This document shows positions 35,476 through 43,457 of a stretch of DNA of 64,000 bases, in pieces. The DNA lies in IMG/VR virus record IMGVR_UViG_3300009130_000011, positions 1 through 64,000 of that record. One strand, written 5' to 3'. Made by a program: the position numbers and the translations under genes. This DNA comes from a virus. Each line of letters starts with the position of its first letter. Position 1 is the first letter of the stretch. The notes under the pieces were generated by a model, which was given only the letters and a program-made list of their open reading frames with translations, had not been told where the DNA came from and did no database searches.

Positions 35476-37818
35476 TTAATTCCCAACCCCCACTTTATCG
35501 CACAAATTTATGTAGTTAATCATGTTGTCTCCAAGGTTTCCCTCTTCCATACTTCTCCATCCGTAAACCCCTTCAGAGATATTGACGAGCAATGGGTATT
35601 GCTTTGAAATTTCTAAGCATTTATTATCGAATTCATTCACATCATAATCTGACTGAATATTTTCCTTAACCCATTCTTCGTCCTGTTGCTTCAAGAAGTT
35701 TACTAAACGATAAATAGTTGTAAGTTTCTGCTCTTCTGCGCCTTCCACGATCATCAACTCAACATCTTCCATGAGTTCAGACCAAATGTGATCGGAAGGC
35801 AAATTAGCTTGGACGCATTTTCTCCAATTAGGATTATCCAATAAAGAATGAAGTAAGCGATAATTTTCCATGTTGTACTGATTATCCTTGAATGCCATTG
35901 CTTTCTCAGATTTTGCAATTACATCCTTATGGTCTACTAGATAAGACTTTGCAAAAGATTTCTTGTAATCATCCCATGATTGCCAATGCGCTTTATTAAG
36001 TTTACTGCAATCTTTTTTGCGTACACCTAGTATCAAGGGTTGACTGAATGAATCGTCTGCTTCTTTCTGCATATTGAAAACTGCTCTGACATCTCTCTCG
36101 AAAGAATCCAATCCCATGATTGCCTCTTGACCTGCTTCTTTTTCATTGACAATCTTGTAATTAGAGATAGGAACATAAATTAGCGTATCCCCACCTTCTG
36201 ATGCAATGGATTCTAATTCATCAATTTTTTCTATGCAATTAAGCCAATAGTCTGCGTTCTTGTGTTTCCACTTGTTTTTGCCATCTGCATCAAATTCAAA
36301 AAGAGGAACATCTGCTCGACTCTCTCCCGAAAAACCTCTGCCTCTCGATTGCAACTTTGCCTTATCAATAGTAGAAAGGTCGATAATCCTACTCTTCTTG
36401 ATTTTGTTAAACTGCATACCATCAATATCATAGAGATGCTCTTCTCCTACTTCAGTAGCGTAAACGCAAGTAACTTTATCAAGATTTTCGTTCTGTTGGA
36501 ACAAGGTTCTAACTCTTTGAGCGTTCCCATGAGGATGCTTGTTGAAGCAACGACAAAGTTGAGTATTCTCATGCGGAAGAATTCTGTGGACTTTTGAAGA
36601 ACGAACTCTGTAACCATCAGTCGCATCTGCATCCGAATCCTTGTAGTAATCAGTAATAGTAATTTCGTCTTGAAACTTGTAATTCCTACTGATTTCTATT
36701 CCTTTGATCTTGATACCATCCCATTCAAAAGAATTTTGAAATAAGTTTTTAAGACCATAAGGAAGAGCATTAATTACTTGGGCATACTTGGCTTTTGCGT
36801 CCCACAAATCTTCTGCATCACCAAGTTTTTTCTTTGCAATCTTCTCAATATCCTTTTGGACATCCATCAAAACAGATAGAATTTCTTTTTGAGTTTGCTT
36901 ATTGTACTCCAAGGATTCTCTGCTATGATGCAATTTGAGTTGACCAATATCAAAACGAATGTAAAGATTTTCGTGTGAAGCTAACTCTTTCAAGTTTTTA
37001 GCTAGAGATTCATCTCCATCTGTAATTGATGAGAAATTAATTGCATTTGTGTTAAGCGGATAGTGAACTCTACCCATAACTGCATGAGATTCACTATGAC
37101 TTCTTCTCCAATACTCTCTTTCATCCTCAAGAATCCACCAAGATTTATCATCTGCTTCCATTACAACCTTGTATGAGTCAAAGAACTTTTCATCTTCTCC
37201 AACACCAATAAACTTAGGCATTTCTTCTTCAGAGAAAAAGCGAAAAAATTGCTTGCAAACATCTCTAAAAGTGTCTACATCTTCATCTGCAACTGCAACT
37301 TCTATCACTAAGCCACTTGGTTCATCAGATGGTTGAGGCTTTTGCAACTCAACAATCTTGGTATCATCATCGTCATTAACAAAAATATTGTATGTAGCTT
37401 TCGTACCATTGTGATAAGATACGCAAGTGAAGTTGTCACCATAAGAAAGAGGCGCAAACTTGCCAATGCCAAAAGCACCGATATAATTATTGCTATCCCT
37501 TTTCGTTGATTTTCCATACTTGGAGTAAAGACCGAAAATATCTTCCTTACTAAGTCCACCCCCGAAATCACGAACAACAAAATGGGGGTTGAGAGTTGAT
37601 GGAATAGTAACTTCAATCCTGCGACTTGAATTTGCTTCAAGGTTTGCGTCAAGCGCATTTGCAGTAATCTCACGAACTACTGCGAGAGGTGGATTGGAGT
37701 AATTGTTTCTCAAAAGAGATGCGACATAGCGCATATCCTCTGCATCAATCGTGCAATTTACTTGCTCGAAATCATGGGATTGAATTACTTGTTTAGATTT
37801 GTCTTGTGTTATAATCAT
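35476..37818 (-). CDS. rIIA: rIIA-like protein (GHKL ATPase)
   Basis: 780 aa. N-terminal GHKL ATPase fold: VREITANALDAN (48-59: Glu50, Asn54, Asp57 in the N box), VRDFGGGLSKEDIF (G1 box) and GAFGIGKFAPLSY (G2-type). The start MIITQDKSKQVI resembles T4 rIIA, and the order rIIA then rIIB is conserved. The rIIA/rIIB pair prevents abortive infection such as by the lambda Rex system in T4; the target here is unknown. Intergenic distance 173 bp to rIIB-like, with separate promoters. Confidence 0.88.
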   Translation of the reverse strand: MIITQDKSKQVIQSHDFEQVNCTIDAEDMRYVASLLRNNYSNPPLAVVREITANALDANLEANSSRRIEVTIPSTLNPHFVVRDFGGGLSKEDIFGLYSKYGKSTKRDSNNYIGAFGIGKFAPLSYGDNFTCVSYHNGTKATYNIFVNDDDDTKIVELQKPQPSDEPSGLVIEVAVADEDVDTFRDVCKQFFRFFSEEEMPKFIGVGEDEKFFDSYKVVMEADDKSWWILEDEREYWRRSHSESHAVMGRVHYPLNTNAINFSSITDGDESLAKNLKELASHENLYIRFDIGQLKLHHSRESLEYNKQTQKEILSVLMDVQKDIEKIAKKKLGDAEDLWDAKAKYAQVINALPYGLKNLFQNSFEWDGIKIKGIEISRNYKFQDEITITDYYKDSDADATDGYRVRSSKVHRILPHENTQLCRCFNKHPHGNAQRVRTLFQQNENLDKVTCVYATEVGEEHLYDIDGMQFNKIKKSRIIDLSTIDKAKLQSRGRGFSGESRADVPLFEFDADGKNKWKHKNADYWLNCIEKIDELESIASEGGDTLIYVPISNYKIVNEKEAGQEAIMGLDSFERDVRAVFNMQKEADDSFSQPLILGVRKKDCSKLNKAHWQSWDDYKKSFAKSYLVDHKDVIAKSEKAMAFKDNQYNMENYRLLHSLLDNPNWRKCVQANLPSDHIWSELMEDVELMIVEGAEEQKLTTIYRLVNFLKQQDEEWVKENIQSDYDVNEFDNKCLEISKQYPLLVNISEGVYGWRSMEEGNLGDNMINYINLCDKVGVGN

Positions 37819-37868
37819 TTTGTGCGAATTTCTATTTTTCTTTGTGTGATAAATTTGATTGAGCCTCT

Positions 37869-37897
37869 ACTATTACATAAAGGATAATGCCTGTCAA
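37869..37897 (-). promoter_or_regulatory. Sigma-70 promoter of rIIA-like gene
   Basis: Minus strand: TTGACA, 17-bp spacer, AATAGT, followed by a roughly 50-nt leader. The -35 lies in the end of the upstream gene. Confidence 0.68.
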
Positions 37898-38205
37898 GAC
37901 TTTTTTTCCATTTTAGGAAGAAAAGTTAAAATTGTGTTTGTGGTAGGATCAAAAACAACCCTAAATCTCTTTTTCTTGTGTGGAAGAGAGACGACTTTTC
38001 TACCGCCCTTAGCTTTCCTTTTGATTGGAGCGTTGAGAGCCTTCAGACAGAGTTCTCTATAAACCTTAATATCTATCTCAATTCCATGCCTCTCTAACGC
38101 TCTTTTCTGTGCATGGCGAAAAGCTGAATAGTCTCCCCATCCACCTGTTTCTGTGCCTCTTAAAATTTTCTTTAATGTTTTCTTGTCTAAATCTTCCTTC
38201 ATCAT
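37894..38205 (-). CDS. Small basic protein, unknown
   Basis: 103 aa, basic, starting MMKEDLDKKTLKKILRGTET; then GDYSAFRHAQKRALERHGIE and a Lys/Arg C-terminus. A leaderless promoter fixes the start 13 codons into the GTG-initiated longer frame. Its centre shows a short helix-turn-helix; nucleic-acid binding is plausible. Confidence 0.7.
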   Translation of the reverse strand: MMKEDLDKKTLKKILRGTETGGWGDYSAFRHAQKRALERHGIEIDIKVYRELCLKALNAPIKRKAKGGRKVVSLPHKKKRFRVVFDPTTNTILTFLPKMEKKS

Positions 38206-38240
38206 GCTAATAAGTTTGACAAGATTTTTGGAAATGTCAA
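38206..38240 (-). promoter_or_regulatory. Leaderless promoter, inverted-repeat type
   Basis: Minus strand: TTGACA, 17-bp spacer ending TTGTC, AAACTT, 6-nt ATTAGC, then ATG. GTTTGACA and TGTCAAAC form an 8-bp inverted repeat, so an operator may cover the promoter. Confidence 0.75.
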
Positions 38241-38248
38241 ACACTTTT

Positions 38249-38407
38249 TTAACCTACCAAAAGATTTTTATCTCCCTCTAGCAAAAACTTAGTCTGAATT
38301 AGGCAATTTATCTCATGGATATATCTCTCCTCGTTCTCTTGAGTGTCTATTGCATAATTTTCAATCTCTTCAATTTTTTTGTCAATTAACTCTATTAGTT
38401 TATTCAT
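38249..38407 (-). CDS. 52-residue acidic helical protein
   Basis: Starts MNKLIELIDKKIEEIENYAI, helical and acidic. It overlaps the upstream gene by 4 bp. Function unknown. Confidence 0.6.
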   Translation of the reverse strand: MNKLIELIDKKIEEIENYAIDTQENEERYIHEINCLIQTKFLLEGDKNLLVG

Positions 38408-38583
38408 TTTCTTTTATTTGTCTCTTGCGCTTTTCTAACTTTTTGAGTAACCATGACATTATCATCATAAAGAGATTGAGTCAAGCGTAAAGCGCCTGTG
38501 TGCGACATTTTCTTTGAAACCATGTTTAGTTTTGCGCTCTGCTCTTTTGCAGTCATACCTTTTTTTGTAGCTTTCTTTCCCAT
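38404..38583 (-). CDS. 59-residue basic protein
   Basis: Starts MGKKATKKGMTAKEQSAKLN, with helical TGALRLTQSLYDDN and a Lys/Arg tail. Nucleic-acid binding is plausible by charge. Function unknown. Confidence 0.62.
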   Translation of the reverse strand: MGKKATKKGMTAKEQSAKLNMVSKKMSHTGALRLTQSLYDDNVMVTQKVRKAQETNKRK

Positions 38584-38596
38584 AATTTAATTTAAT

Positions 38597-39088
38597 TTAA
38601 TTTAATTTATTATTATTTTTAAATTTACTACCCCACTCTTCTACATCATCATCATTTAAATCGCAAGCAATTTCTATGTTAGTAATATTATGCCATGCTT
38701 CATCTGCAAAGGTGCTACCATCGGGATTGAGACTTGGTTTTTTGAAAATATAGTCTTTGTCATATCGACAAATATGGTTTTCAATAATTTCAAGATCAGC
38801 AGAAATGCAAGACAAGCGATGTTTAAGCTCAAAGTTTTCTTTAATTAATCTTTCTAAATTATCTTTAGTTATCTGTTGTTCTGCTTCTGTCATATAAGCG
38901 TAGGTTGAATCTTTCTTATTGCAAACATTATGGTTGCCATCTAAAACATTTGCTTCTGTGCAACCACATTCCATTCTCCATGTATTTGTCTCGTCCAAGT
39001 ACATTCCTTCCTTTTCTCTTTCTGCAAGCGTTTGCTTGACTGAATCTTCGTAAGTTGGGTAATCGTCTCCTATAATTTCTTTATTCAT
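38597..39088 (-). CDS. Protein with Cys cluster, unknown
   Basis: 163 aa, acidic. A short CxCx-type cluster (MECGCTEANVLDGNHNVCNK) could bind a metal; a helical RLIKENFELKHRLSCISADL follows. Starts at the ATG overlapping the upstream stop by 8 bp; the TTG six codons upstream is rejected. Function unknown. Confidence 0.68.
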   Translation of the reverse strand: MNKEIIGDDYPTYEDSVKQTLAEREKEGMYLDETNTWRMECGCTEANVLDGNHNVCNKKDSTYAYMTEAEQQITKDNLERLIKENFELKHRLSCISADLEIIENHICRYDKDYIFKKPSLNPDGSTFADEAWHNITNIEIACDLNDDDVEEWGSKFKNNNKLN

Positions 39089-39266
39089 AAACTTTTTCGT
39101 GTTCAATTATCCCTTCGATATGATCTCTAAGTATTTCGTGCATAAGTTCAACATCATAAACTCTTTTACCTTCATCTGTCAAGGAAAAAAGAACAGGAAT
39201 TAAAATCTTATCGTGATGGGGATAATCGTTATCCTTATGTATTTGAATTGTGTGTGAATTTCTCAT
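39081..39266 (-). CDS. Small acidic protein, unknown
   Basis: 61 aa (MRNSHTIQIHKDNDYPHHDK start), acidic C-terminus. It overlaps the upstream frame by 32 bp. Function unknown. Confidence 0.6.
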   Translation of the reverse strand: MRNSHTIQIHKDNDYPHHDKILIPVLFSLTDEGKRVYDVELMHEILRDHIEGIIEHEKVYE

Positions 39267-39390
39267 CGTTAATTAATTCTATTAAAATTTCTTGATTATT
39301 AAATATTTCCTCTGCTAAAGTATTTATTTGGTCATCACTTAAAATAGAGTCTATTTCATAAAGAAAGTTTTGTATTTGTACTATTGTCAT
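39235..39390 (-). CDS. 51-residue acidic helical protein
   Basis: Starts MTIVQIQNFLYEIDSILSDD. The frame is clean and fills the interval before 39387. It overlaps the upstream gene by 4 bp. Function unknown. Confidence 0.58.
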   Translation of the reverse strand: MTIVQIQNFLYEIDSILSDDQINTLAEEIFNNQEILIELINDEKFTHNSNT

Positions 39391-39572
39391 TCGCCATGCC
39401 CCTCTGTATTTATAATAATATTTATGTGATCTAGCGCCCTCTCGATAGCTAAGTCTTCGCCATGCTCTTCTGACTCTTTATCGTAATCATCAAGCATTTG
39501 TTGCGCTCTTTTGCTAGGAACGAGTTTATTTGAAACTAAATCTTTAAGTTTTGCTATGAGGTAATCTCTCAT
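39387..39572 (-). CDS. Small acidic protein, unknown
   Basis: 61 aa, starting MRDYLIAKLKDLVSNKLVPS. The ATG shares TAATG with the upstream stop; an earlier TTG is less likely. Function unknown. Confidence 0.65.
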   Translation of the reverse strand: MRDYLIAKLKDLVSNKLVPSKRAQQMLDDYDKESEEHGEDLAIERALDHINIIINTEGHGE

Positions 39573-39754
39573 TAGAATATGCTTTGATTTTGACAAAATT
39601 CATTGAGATAAATTCCTTCTTGAATTAATTCGTCTTCGGTAAACTCCATAGGTTCTTCCCATTCTTCATCATGGAGAAAGTAAGTGCCTGTGTAGGTATC
39701 GTAATAAAATTTTTCTTCAACTGAATCGTCTTCGTATATATAATTAATGTTCAT
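39572..39754 (-). CDS. Small acidic protein, unknown
   Basis: 60 aa, very acidic (Asp/Glu/Tyr-rich: IYEDDSVEEKFYYDTYTGTY). A leaderless promoter fixes the start. Function unknown. Confidence 0.68.
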   Translation of the reverse strand: MNINYIYEDDSVEEKFYYDTYTGTYFLHDEEWEEPMEFTEDELIQEGIYLNEFCQNQSIF

Positions 39755-39789
39755 ATTCGTACTCTAGTATATTAAAATGATTCTGTCAA
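39755..39789 (-). promoter_or_regulatory. Leaderless promoter
   Basis: Minus strand: TTGACA, 17-bp spacer, TAGAGT, 6-nt ACGAAT, then ATG at 39754. The box overlaps the end of the upstream gene. Confidence 0.75.
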
Positions 39790-39972
39790 CACTAAATCTC
39801 CTGCTTCCCACATATCCCAATGAGATTCATAAGCATGATGCCAATCCTCATACTCTCCATTTTCTACGGAAATGGTTGCTTCTCGTTTAATTAACTCGTC
39901 ATCAATTTCTTCCCAATTAAAATCGAGAGACATTTGATCTTTGTGGTAAACTATTTCTTCTGTATCATTCAT
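39772..39972 (-). CDS. Small acidic protein, unknown
   Basis: 66 aa, acidic (MNDTEEIVYHKDQMSLDFNW), with EDWHHAYESHWDMWEAGDL near the end. Leaderless promoter fixes the start. Function unknown. Confidence 0.68.
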   Translation of the reverse strand: MNDTEEIVYHKDQMSLDFNWEEIDDELIKREATISVENGEYEDWHHAYESHWDMWEAGDLVLTESF

Positions 39973-40007
39973 GCGTAAACTCTATTCTAATTCTGATTCT
40001 TTGTCAA
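39973..40007 (-). promoter_or_regulatory. Leaderless promoter
   Basis: Minus strand: TTGACA, 17-bp spacer, TAGAGT, 6-nt TTACGC, then ATG at 39972. Confidence 0.75.
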
Positions 40008-40161
40008 GCCCCAATTTTTTTACTTGTTCTTCAAATTCTTCACTATCTTGGTCAAATCGAAAGAAGTAATCCTCGCATACATACGCTTGCAAGTCTGCTA
40101 AAGACATATTTAAAACAACTTTTTCTGCAACTAATTGCATATTGTCATCTGTATATTCCAT
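39982..40161 (-). CDS. 59-residue acidic protein
   Basis: Starts MEYTDDNMQLVAEKVVLNMS; central ADLQAYVCEDYFFRFDQDSE. It looks like a short phage family in which L-x-x-Y-V-x-E-D recurs, function unknown. The next promoter is inside its end. Confidence 0.62.
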   Translation of the reverse strand: MEYTDDNMQLVAEKVVLNMSLADLQAYVCEDYFFRFDQDSEEFEEQVKKLGLDKESELE

Positions 40162-40388
40162 TATGCTATCTCCAATCTATAATATCCATTCTCTATTTGC
40201 TCTACTTCTGTGAGAGTTTCAAGACCATTGTAATCTTCATAAACTTCACGAATGTAATCTAAATCCTTACCAATGTAAAAAGTGGGTTGATATTCCTCTG
40301 ACGCTCTTCCATTTGCTTTGTCTGCCTCAAGAATATAATCTAACATTTTTTGTGGCTCAATATTCCAAACTTTTCTTACATATTTCAT
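40161..40388 (-). CDS. Small acidic protein, unknown
   Basis: 75 aa, helical start KYVRKVWNIEPQKMLDYILE, then acidic. TAATG coupling with its downstream neighbour (40161) and ATGA with the upstream one. Function unknown. Confidence 0.68.
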   Translation of the reverse strand: MKYVRKVWNIEPQKMLDYILEADKANGRASEEYQPTFYIGKDLDYIREVYEDYNGLETLTEVEQIENGYYRLEIA

Positions 40389-40663
40389 TGTATATATTCT
40401 CTTTCTCTTAGGTTTTCTTCAAATTCTTTGTTAAATTCATTTAGCCAATTAGGATTAGTTGCAACTTGTGCGACAATCTCCCAAGGATCGACCATCCATC
40501 CATCGGGAAAAAACTCTTCAAGGTCTACATCGTAATGAAATTTTATTTGATCTGTCAATGACATATCTTTCGTCCATTCTTTAAATGTTGGTAAGTCCAT
40601 GATTACATTATCATAATATTCGCACTCATCTTCGTTTGTGCCATCGTATATAGGTTGTTTCAT
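40385..40663 (-). CDS. Small acidic protein, unknown
   Basis: 92 aa, acidic, with IKFHYDVDLEEFFPDGWMVD then PNWLNEFNKEFEENL. First gene of a six-gene cluster (40663 to 39982). Function unknown. Confidence 0.7.
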   Translation of the reverse strand: MKQPIYDGTNEDECEYYDNVIMDLPTFKEWTKDMSLTDQIKFHYDVDLEEFFPDGWMVDPWEIVAQVATNPNWLNEFNKEFEENLREREYIQ

Positions 40664-40699
40664 ATTTTCTAAACTAGGTTAATTTGCATGGTATGTCAA
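40664..40699 (-). promoter_or_regulatory. Near-leaderless promoter
   Basis: Minus strand: TTGACA, 17-bp spacer, TAGTTT, 7-nt AGAAAAT, then ATG at 40663. Confidence 0.72.
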
Positions 40700-40839
40700 G
40701 CATTTTGTTGTGTTTTCGATAAAAAAATAGTATTTATATAGTTAAACAATTATTTTGCATCTTTTATCATGCGTTGTGAGTCATTTTTGCAACTTTTGAT
40801 TAACAATTTGATTTATTCATCATCCATGATGCACAAAAT
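40700..40839. other. Short AT-rich intergenic spacer
   Basis: 140 bp without a credible gene; low complexity with scattered GCATC/GATGC-like words. Nothing functional was recognised. Confidence 0.4.
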
Positions 40840-41073
40840 TCATTGCAATCTACCCCCTGCATCTAATACATTGCGAAGGCAACTTGATTGACCTGCTCTT
40901 GCGGTAACTTTCTTAGCATACTCAAATGAGCTTGGATCACTAAAGGTTTGCATAACCATAGTTGATTTGTCAAGATAGACATTAAGACCCTTCTTGGGAA
41001 TGGAATTTGCTATCTTCTCTGCGCTTTTGATTGATTGTTCTATATCTGCTAAAAATGCTTGTGCGGTATTCAT
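40840..41073 (-). CDS. Small basic protein, unknown
   Basis: 77 aa; helical (QAFLADIEQSIKSAEKIANS) then ARAGQSSCLRNVLDAGGR near the C-terminus. Function unknown. Confidence 0.7.
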   Translation of the reverse strand: MNTAQAFLADIEQSIKSAEKIANSIPKKGLNVYLDKSTMVMQTFSDPSSFEYAKKVTARAGQSSCLRNVLDAGGRLQ

Positions 41074-41082
41074 ATAAAGGGA

Positions 41083-41111
41083 AGACTAATTTCTTTTTCC
41101 GTATTTGTCAA
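41083..41111 (-). promoter_or_regulatory. Sigma-70 promoter
   Basis: Minus strand: TTGACA, 17-bp spacer, TAGTCT, then 9 nt before the ATG at 41073. Confidence 0.68.
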
Positions 41112-41114
41112 GAA

Positions 41115-42335
41115 TTATTTGAAAGGAGTATTGATTTTTCTCGCAATATATTTCGTGTACTCACGCTCAACAGGGTCTTCTCCGTTTTCGCCCAACACTT
41201 TAGGGTAATAATATTTCTTACCCTTCTCCATGTTCACATACCTGTCATTTTTATAGATGCGGAAATAAGGTAACTTGCCTAAAAATTTTCGTTTTTCTTT
41301 TGAAGTGTTATTTGAAGATGCGCTATTCTCATATTGGACTTTAGGTACATAAATAATTTTATTCACTTCGCCTTTTGGTCTGCCCTTTATCTTTGCTTTG
41401 CCATCTTTTAAAGTGGATTGGGGTACATCATGTCGAATATGCGTAGGATCGCAATGAGCATAAACCATAGATTTCAAACAAGTAACGACTCCACTAACTA
41501 AATGAGGAATTTCCTCTTTCGTAAGTTCTGCGCCATCTTTTGAGTTAAGCGTTAATTTGGAAGTTGTGTCGGAATTTACAACTGAAAGTAATTCATCATA
41601 ATTTCTTGAGAATAAGAATGGTAAAGTCTCATTGTCAACGCTGAATAGAACTGAGCCTAGAGTAGGAGTTTCTGCAAAAAAATGAATTCCTTCTTCTCGC
41701 TCACCAAGAAATTTATATGGGATGTTGAACTCATTTACTAATCCATCAAAAGAACCTCTGTAAACTAAAAAAGTAGGCAAATCCGAATCTTCAAAGAAAA
41801 ATTCAATAACTTTATGATGAAACCAAGGTATATCTGAAACGCTAGTTATTTGAGAACTATCACAAAACAAAGCATCTCTTGAGACTTCTTTCTGAATTTG
41901 AAATTGACAAGAGTTTCGCAAGTGCATTATTTTTGATAAAATAAAATAGAAATCAATCTCCCCCATAAACTTATTTAAATCTAAAGCAAAATTTATGAAA
42001 TCTTTTCTTGTATGCTTCTTTGAAAGATTGTCAGCAAAATTTGCAAAATAAAAATCTAAATGCTTTACTAGAGGCTCAATCCCATCGTAAGTGGAATGAG
42101 AAACATAGGTTCTGTTGTCTATTGGATAATAGTTTCCGTTTTTTTGAATGCCATAATTCTTGAAGGGCTTTTGTATTTTCCCGCACTCTTCAAAAAATTT
42201 TATGCTAATTGGATTATCTGTCATAATTTTTGTATCTCTCATCCATTGTGTTCTAGTTTTACCTTGGTATAGCGTCTTGTCTTCGTAAACAGACCTATCA
42301 AACCCAAACTCTTTGTAGAAATCTTCGTAACTCAT
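41115..42335 (-). CDS. Large protein of unknown function
   Basis: 406 aa, mixed alpha/beta, no membrane segment. The N-terminal half is aromatic and polar (FKNYGIQKNGNYYPIDNRTY; DFYFANFADNLSKKHTRKDF). The C-terminal about 90 residues are basic (GRPKGEVNKIIYVPKVQ, then KRKFLGKLPYFRIYKNDR) and look like an RNA- or DNA-binding tail. No family recognised. One of the few large unknowns of the middle region, with its own leaderless promoter. Confidence 0.75.
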   Translation of the reverse strand: MSYEDFYKEFGFDRSVYEDKTLYQGKTRTQWMRDTKIMTDNPISIKFFEECGKIQKPFKNYGIQKNGNYYPIDNRTYVSHSTYDGIEPLVKHLDFYFANFADNLSKKHTRKDFINFALDLNKFMGEIDFYFILSKIMHLRNSCQFQIQKEVSRDALFCDSSQITSVSDIPWFHHKVIEFFFEDSDLPTFLVYRGSFDGLVNEFNIPYKFLGEREEGIHFFAETPTLGSVLFSVDNETLPFLFSRNYDELLSVVNSDTTSKLTLNSKDGAELTKEEIPHLVSGVVTCLKSMVYAHCDPTHIRHDVPQSTLKDGKAKIKGRPKGEVNKIIYVPKVQYENSASSNNTSKEKRKFLGKLPYFRIYKNDRYVNMEKGKKYYYPKVLGENGEDPVEREYTKYIARKINTPFK

Positions 42336-42370
42336 AACCTTTACAATAACATTGTTTATCTAGTTGTCAA
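42336..42370 (-). promoter_or_regulatory. Leaderless promoter
   Basis: Minus strand: TTGACA, 17-bp spacer, ATTGTA, 6-nt AAGGTT, then ATG at 42335. The same AAGGTT could act as a weak SD. Confidence 0.6.
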
Positions 42371-42884
42371 GCCCAAAAAGTTCTTCCATTAAATAATCAG
42401 CAGTAACCTTTGCTGATAGCCATTCCTTTTTTCTTTTGGAATTAAAAAGAGGTTCTCTGCATTTTGGGCAACGATATTTTACCCCTTTTCTTATTCTATG
42501 CCTTTTGTAGGTAATCTTGCACCCACAAGTATCTACATATTTGTGATGATTGTCGGGGTATTCTACTATTCCCTTATGCAATCTTTCGGGAGTTGCGCCA
42601 ATCTCTATGCAAACTTGTTTCCATAGCTTGCCATGACCCTTGGCTTTTTTGCCATATCTTGTCCACGATAAAGCGTGAGCAATTTCGTGTAGGATGGTAT
42701 CCTCTACATCTTTTTCATTGTTTAACTCTACATACCACTCGGACAAAGAAATCTTTCTTTTTGTATAATGACATCGACCAAGAGAGCGTTTGCAATCTTC
42801 AAAACCAAAATGCCAAAGTTCATCAAAAAGCCCATGTTCGTCCATGTGAAGTAGGGCAAGTGCTTTTGCGTCATTTGTGTCCAT
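42360..42884 (-). CDS. SprT-like zinc metalloprotease
   Basis: 174 aa. The HEIAH motif (in TILHEIAHALSW, about 64-75) with a downstream GHGKLWKQVC is the SprT/Spartan pattern; a C-terminal zinc ribbon follows (CGCKITYKRH, then CPKC near residue 142). Spartan proteases remove DNA-protein crosslinks, and SprT-like proteins occur in several phages. A DNA-repair role here is inferred from the nearby ligase, UV endonuclease and RuvB-like genes. Confidence 0.88.
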   Translation of the reverse strand: MDTNDAKALALLHMDEHGLFDELWHFGFEDCKRSLGRCHYTKRKISLSEWYVELNNEKDVEDTILHEIAHALSWTRYGKKAKGHGKLWKQVCIEIGATPERLHKGIVEYPDNHHKYVDTCGCKITYKRHRIRKGVKYRCPKCREPLFNSKRKKEWLSAKVTADYLMEELFGLDN

Positions 42885-42920
42885 GCTTAAAACACTAGAC
42901 TAAATCTTGAATTATGTCAA
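42885..42920 (-). promoter_or_regulatory. Near-leaderless promoter
   Basis: Minus strand: TTGACA, 17-bp spacer, TAGTGT, 7-nt TTTAAGC, then ATG at 42884. Confidence 0.7.
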
Positions 42921-42926
42921 GAACTT

Positions 42927-43139
42927 TTAACCATAGCTATTGGAAATTTCTTCAAGTATAAAATCTATATGACCATTCTTCATTGGAAACCCATGCCTGT
43001 TTTTGACGACATGATATTTGTCGCCTTCAACAACAATGACTTTTTGCATAGACCAAGTTAATTTCTCAACCAAATCTTTTGGTAGATTATTGTCTTTTTC
43101 TAAGATTAATGTTGACACTCTTCTTCTAGTCTTCTTCAT
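42927..43139 (-). CDS. Small basic protein, unknown
   Basis: 70 aa, basic start (MKKTRRRVSTLILEKDNNLP), alpha/beta. Overlaps the upstream stop by 14 bp. Function unknown. Confidence 0.68.
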   Translation of the reverse strand: MKKTRRRVSTLILEKDNNLPKDLVEKLTWSMQKVIVVEGDKYHVVKNRHGFPMKNGHIDFILEEISNSYG

Positions 43140-43341
43140 GCACTTCTTCTTCCATTATTTTGTTAATTGCTCCATATATTTCATAGAGAAAATCTTTTTT
43201 AATATTATATAAATTAGATTTGCCTACTTTATATATATCTTCACCTTCGCAATCTGATAGTTGCCTATCAATATCTCTTAATGCAAGTTTTGCCATGCAG
43301 AATCCATGCCTTGCCCCACTATTAAATTCATCGTGCGCCAT
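43126..43341 (-). CDS. Small acidic protein, unknown
   Basis: 71 aa, with MAHDEFNSGARHGFCMAKLA start and acidic IMEEEVHEED end. TAATG with the upstream gene. Function unknown. Confidence 0.68.
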   Translation of the reverse strand: MAHDEFNSGARHGFCMAKLALRDIDRQLSDCEGEDIYKVGKSNLYNIKKDFLYEIYGAINKIMEEEVHEED

Positions 43342-43457
43342 TACTTCTTAAATTTATTATCTATCCAAACCTTGTAAGTATAAAGCGCCATCAACATAAA
43401 TGTCAACAATAAACCATCAGTCCAAGATAAATCCCATAACTCTTTTATTTCACTCAT
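43341..43457 (-). CDS. 38-residue membrane peptide
   Basis: Encodes MSEIKELWDLSWTDGLLLTF then MLMALYTYKVWIDNKFKK: one membrane helix with basic inside end. Overlaps both neighbours. Function unknown. Confidence 0.58.
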   Translation of the reverse strand: MSEIKELWDLSWTDGLLLTFMLMALYTYKVWIDNKFKK

